A DNA stretch of 64,000 nucleotides from Karstenula rhodostoma CBS 690.94 (lineage: Eukaryota > Ascomycota > Dothideomycetes > Pleosporales > Didymosphaeriaceae): positions 1,329,375 through 1,393,374 of the forward strand of contig MU001505.1 of the NCBI GenBank assembly GCA_010093485.1. The letters run 5' to 3'. Positions 60,908 through 64,000 of the stretch are shown one piece after another (within the stretch, counting starts at the first letter, position 1; each line of letters begins with the position of its first letter). The position numbers and the translations under genes were made by a program. The notes beneath the pieces were generated by a model, which saw only the letters and a list, made by a program, of their open reading frames with translations, was not told the DNA's origin and searched no databases.

Positions 60908-62334
60908 GACTAGTATTAGTTAGTTACCTTTTTATTTATTTATTTAGAATCCTTACTTTACTAAGTTAAGTTTATTTAATTACTATCTTTCCCTAGAACT
61001 AGTTATTAAAATCTATTAAAAACTACTAATTATAACTAGATACTAGTTAACTTTATATTATAATCCTTATTACTTTATTCTATTATTAATATAATACTAA
61101 ACTCCTTTAGTATTTTATAATTAAATACTATATACCCCTATTACTATTATTAAATACTAATTATATATAGTTACTATCCCTATTTTTTATTTTTTATCTT
61201 TTACCTTTTATATATCGCCCTATAGGCTTTATATTTAGAACTTAAAATAGAATTTAGAACTTCTTTATTTCTACCCTTATTTATATATTTACTATATTAT
61301 ATAGGACTTCTTATATCTAGTAGATACTTATCTTATCTATTATTTCTACTATAAATTTCTTATCCTTTTTAGTTACCTTCTTATTATAATAGGCTTTAAT
61401 TTCCTATAGTTTTTATTATATATATACTAGCTACTATCTATTTTCTACCTTTATTTTATAAGTATATATTATAGAGATTTACTATAAGGTAGGGTGACTT
61501 AATAAAGTAGGGGGGATAAAAAGGCGCGTTATGCTTTACCAATATACGAACAAAGGGGGACCAAAAAAGCGGCTAAGGCGCGCCCAGCGTCTGTGCGCAG
61601 GCTAACTAGAAAGGGCGTAGCGCCAATTATAAGTATTAATTACTCTCTAACCTAGTTAAGATACTTTAAATATATTACTAATCCCTATATATACCTCTTT
61701 ATTAATTTTTACTTTAGTAATAACCTATTTTAACTTATTACTATTACCCTAGTATATTATAATAATAAAATATACTTTATAGAAGTACTACTTAATATTA
61801 TAGACTACTTCTTTAATACTTTTTAGAATTATAAGGAATAGATAGATTACTAACCTACTATTATTATTATTATTACTACTACTACTAGAGAAGGTAATTC
61901 TAGTATATAGGTATTATACTAGTAAACCTATATTATATAAGTATTATACTATTAAAAAGAATTTATAATATACTAATTATAGCTATTTTATATATATAAT
62001 ATTAATAACTAATAGAGTATAGAATAGAGGGAGTAATATAGGTAATAGTACCTACTTATATAAATTTTTTTTTATTTTTAATAAAAACTATTCTTTTTAT
62101 TTATTAATAACTCTCTATTATTAGAATTTTTATATATTAGTAAATATATATTAAGTCTATTTTAACTAGCTTAGTACTATACCCTTTTTAGTTAGCCTAT
62201 ATATAGATACTAGGTATACTTTAGTTACTTTTTTAGTCCCCCTTTATTTATATATTAGTAAAGTATAATATACCTTTTTATCCCTCCTACTTTATTAAGT
62301 TACCCTCCCTTATAGTAAATCTCTATAATATATA
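60908..62334 (+). mobile_element. Family Z retroposon, full-length copy with nested Z
   Basis: Exact 12-bp duplication TATAGTATTATA at 60896-60907 and 62335-62346; Copia-1 near 41315 has the empty site. The 5' start (GA)CTAGTATTAGTTAG matches the copy at 31200. It contains ATTATTATTATTACTACTAC near 61860, a short version of the microsatellite. Another Z copy (61466-61626) is nested inside in the opposite direction. No ORF recognised. Confidence 0.88.
61466..61626 (-). mobile_element. Family Z retroposon, least-mutated copy nested in Z (161 bp)
   Basis: 10-bp duplication TTATAAGTAT at 61456-61465 and 61627-61636. Keeps GGTGACTTAATAAAG, AAGGCGCGTTATGC, GGGGGACCAAAAAAGCGG, GGCGCGCCCAGCGTCTGTGCGC and GGGCGTAGCGCC. 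It has the highest density of surviving CA/TG/CG in the family, hence probably the most recent insertion in the window. Confidence 0.92.
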
Positions 62335-62346
62335 TATAGTATTATA

Positions 62347-64000
62347 TTTAAGGTTATAAGTTCTATACTTAAATTTTAGCCTATATAAATTTCTAGCTAC
62401 TAGCTAGCTATACCTATAGCTTATATAATAGTTAGTATTATTATTTTCTAATTCTTTAGCTAGCTATTTTTAGAATCTATCTACTCTAATTCTTTACCCC
62501 TAAATATTTACTTAGTATCCTTAATTCTTATAGTACTTATATACTTATTTAAGCTAGAAGTAAAATTAATTATATTAAATATATCTTTTAGATTATTAAT
62601 TTTATTTTTATAAATACTTTCTATAATTTTTAGAGTTTTTACTTTTAGAAGCTTAACTTTATATACTCTTTAGTAAAAAAATTTCTTATTAAATATAATA
62701 TTCTTAGTTATAATTATTTAATTAAGTATAGGAACTTATATTTTATAGATATTAGAAGTTTAATAGCCTACTAAATACTTAATATAGGTTTTTAAATTTA
62801 TTTTAAATTCTTTTCTATTATACCTAGCTTTATAATCCTTTATTAGAGGATATACTTAGTATTTATAGATATAAATTCTATTTTAGTCTAGGTAGAGATT
62901 TACTATTATATATTATATAATTATAGGCTTATAGTACTAAAAGTATTATTAGAACTATCTATTTAATACTTTATTTAATAATTAGAAACTATATACTATA
63001 CTTAGACTTATATTATATAGCTAAACTACTATATTTATAATCTCTAGCTATAGCTTTATTAGTAGATTTATACTAGACCTTATTTTTATTATTTATTTAA
63101 TTAGTTTTTTTTTAGCTTACTCTACTAAACTATTAGTTTTATATATATAAGGTAGTAAAGAGTTAATTATAATTTCTTTTTTAATTACTTATTATTTATA
63201 TTATAATATTCCTTACTATAGAAGTATTACTATATTATTATCCTACTAAATTTATATAATTTAGAGCTAGTACCTATTTTTTATAAAGGTTAATAAGTAT
63301 TTTATTAATTATAAAATCTCTAAAAATATTTTTTCTTATAGATTAAAATTATAGAACTTTCTACTAAATTCTTCTTTTATTATAAAAATCTAGAATTTAA
63401 GTATTTATTCTTACTCTATATTAAATAGATTCTATATAATATATATTAGAATAGATATAGTAAATACTTATATAGTTATTATAAAATTACTTTATTTATA
63501 TATATAACTATATAGTACTTATATTCTTATTATTATATTCCTTTAATTAATATACTATATATACTAGAAACTAGAGCTTATAAAGTCTTTTTCCTAAAAT
63601 ATTCTAATTACTTATATTATAGTTTTTTACTATTTAAGTAAGATATATTCTCTCTTAATAGTTTAGATAGTTAAATTATATTTATAATAGTAGGATAAAA
63701 GTATATAGACTTATATTCTAAAAAAAATAAGGTTATACTTATACTATAGTTCTACTATTATAATATTTATTTAATTATTCTAATCCTTAGAGTATTATTT
63801 AAACTAAAATACTAAATATAAACTTTTTTAAGTTAAGCTTTTAAGATAATATTTATATAAAAGTTCTTAACTATTTTAATATTTTTAAATAGTAAATTCT
63901 TTAATTATTTTCTATTTTTACTATAAAAAATATTTTTAATTAGATAATTTTTTATTTTTAAAATAGGTAGAGCTTATATTTTTACTTTAACTTAGTCTTC
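62347..64000 (-). pseudogene. Copia-2 integrase remnant, cut by window edge
   Basis: The minus strand carries the integrase C-terminal signature (AY-GYLVGY...YRIW equivalent) near 62720-62805 and the LWPEI-type segment near 63000-63060, and continues to match Copia-1 back to about 39600 at the window edge. Neighbouring RT sequence is across the Z insertion at 60908-62334. Confidence 0.8.

Larger units (their letters stand above)
1..64000. other. RIP-saturated AT-rich transposon block
   Basis: The whole window is AT-rich, and CA and TG are nearly absent on the given strand while other C- and G-containing dinucleotides survive. Wherever two copies of one element can be compared, almost every difference is C/T or G/A. 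TGA stops and ATG starts are therefore almost absent too. These are direct sequence observations. Repeat-induced point mutation, known from filamentous ascomycetes, produces this pattern. No intact host gene was seen. Confidence 0.93.
56369..64000 (-). mobile_element. Ty1/Copia Copia-2, 3' part, runs off the window
   Basis: The reverse complement matches Copia-1 from its 3' LTR back to about its protease/integrase region at the window edge. It is interrupted by the SINE-like element (57644-58160), a 65-bp Z copy (59501-59565) and a Z composite (60908-62334). It is much more RIP-mutated than Copia-1. Its 5' LTR and gag lie beyond 64000. Confidence 0.92.

Noticed and set aside
1..64000. Mitochondrial or bacterial low-GC DNA
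   Set aside because: The AT richness comes from CpA/TpG loss on ascomycete-type LTR retrotransposons with chromodomains; no mitochondrial genes, tRNAs or rRNAs are present.
1..64000. Telomeric repeats
   Set aside because: No TTAGGG or CCCTAA arrays were seen on either strand.

Overview
This window is one continuous block of extremely AT-rich DNA (roughly one fifth G+C by eye) made of nested, dead transposable elements. The dinucleotides CA and TG are almost missing for kilobases at a time, while CT, CC, AG, GG and some CG remain. That is the footprint of repeat-induced point mutation (RIP, C-to-T mainly at CpA on both strands) taken close to saturation, so the source is almost certainly a filamentous ascomycete (Pezizomycotina), in an AT-rich isochore, subtelomere or centromere-like compartment. 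I found no intact host gene, tRNA, rRNA or functional ORF. Coding remnants are recognisable only when TAA/TAG is read as former CAA/CAG/TGG and H, D and C codons are allowed to have become Y, N and Y. The species cannot be named from this window.

Layout. 1-4107: 3' part of a Ty3/Gypsy chromovirus (Gypsy-1) with its 3' LTR. 4108-10541: an unclassified old repeat (family X), broken by an A-tailed SINE-like element, a 1.3-kb element (family Y) and short retroposons (family Z). 10542-17817: a structurally complete Gypsy-2 of the same family as Gypsy-1. 17818-21784: unclassified repeat, two Z copies and a second X copy. 21785-30264: Gypsy-3, a different chromodomain-type Ty3/Gypsy element with 243-bp LTRs and a 5-bp target duplication, inserted in X. 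30265-37038: rest of X, a full-length Z copy holding a long (ATT)n tract with an assembly gap, and unclassified remnants. 37039-45741: a second Y copy split by a complete Ty1/Copia element (Copia-1, 38020-45245). 45999-51427: a pair of inverted A-tailed arms around an unclassified core. 51428-56368: unclassified remnants with five Z copies. 56369-64000: a second Copia on the minus strand (Copia-2), running off the window and itself broken by the second SINE-like copy and three Z copies.

How it fits together. Target-site duplications (TSDs) give an insertion order: X is old; Y, SINE-like and Z elements and Gypsy-3 entered X; Copia-1 entered Y; SINE-like and Z elements entered Copia-2; and one Z copy sits inside another. 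RIP load agrees with this order: Copia-1 and the Z copies at 20509 and 61466 keep most of the surviving CA/TG sites.

The most notable item is family Z. It has twenty copies here with one fixed end and a ragged other end, most flanked by 10-17-bp duplications. This is the signature of target-primed retroposition by a short non-coding element that I cannot assign to a named family. A second, A-tailed element has two copies with 13- and 11-bp TSDs. Its tail-proximal ~90 bp resembles the tail-proximal part of the inverted arms, suggesting a SINE/LINE partnership.
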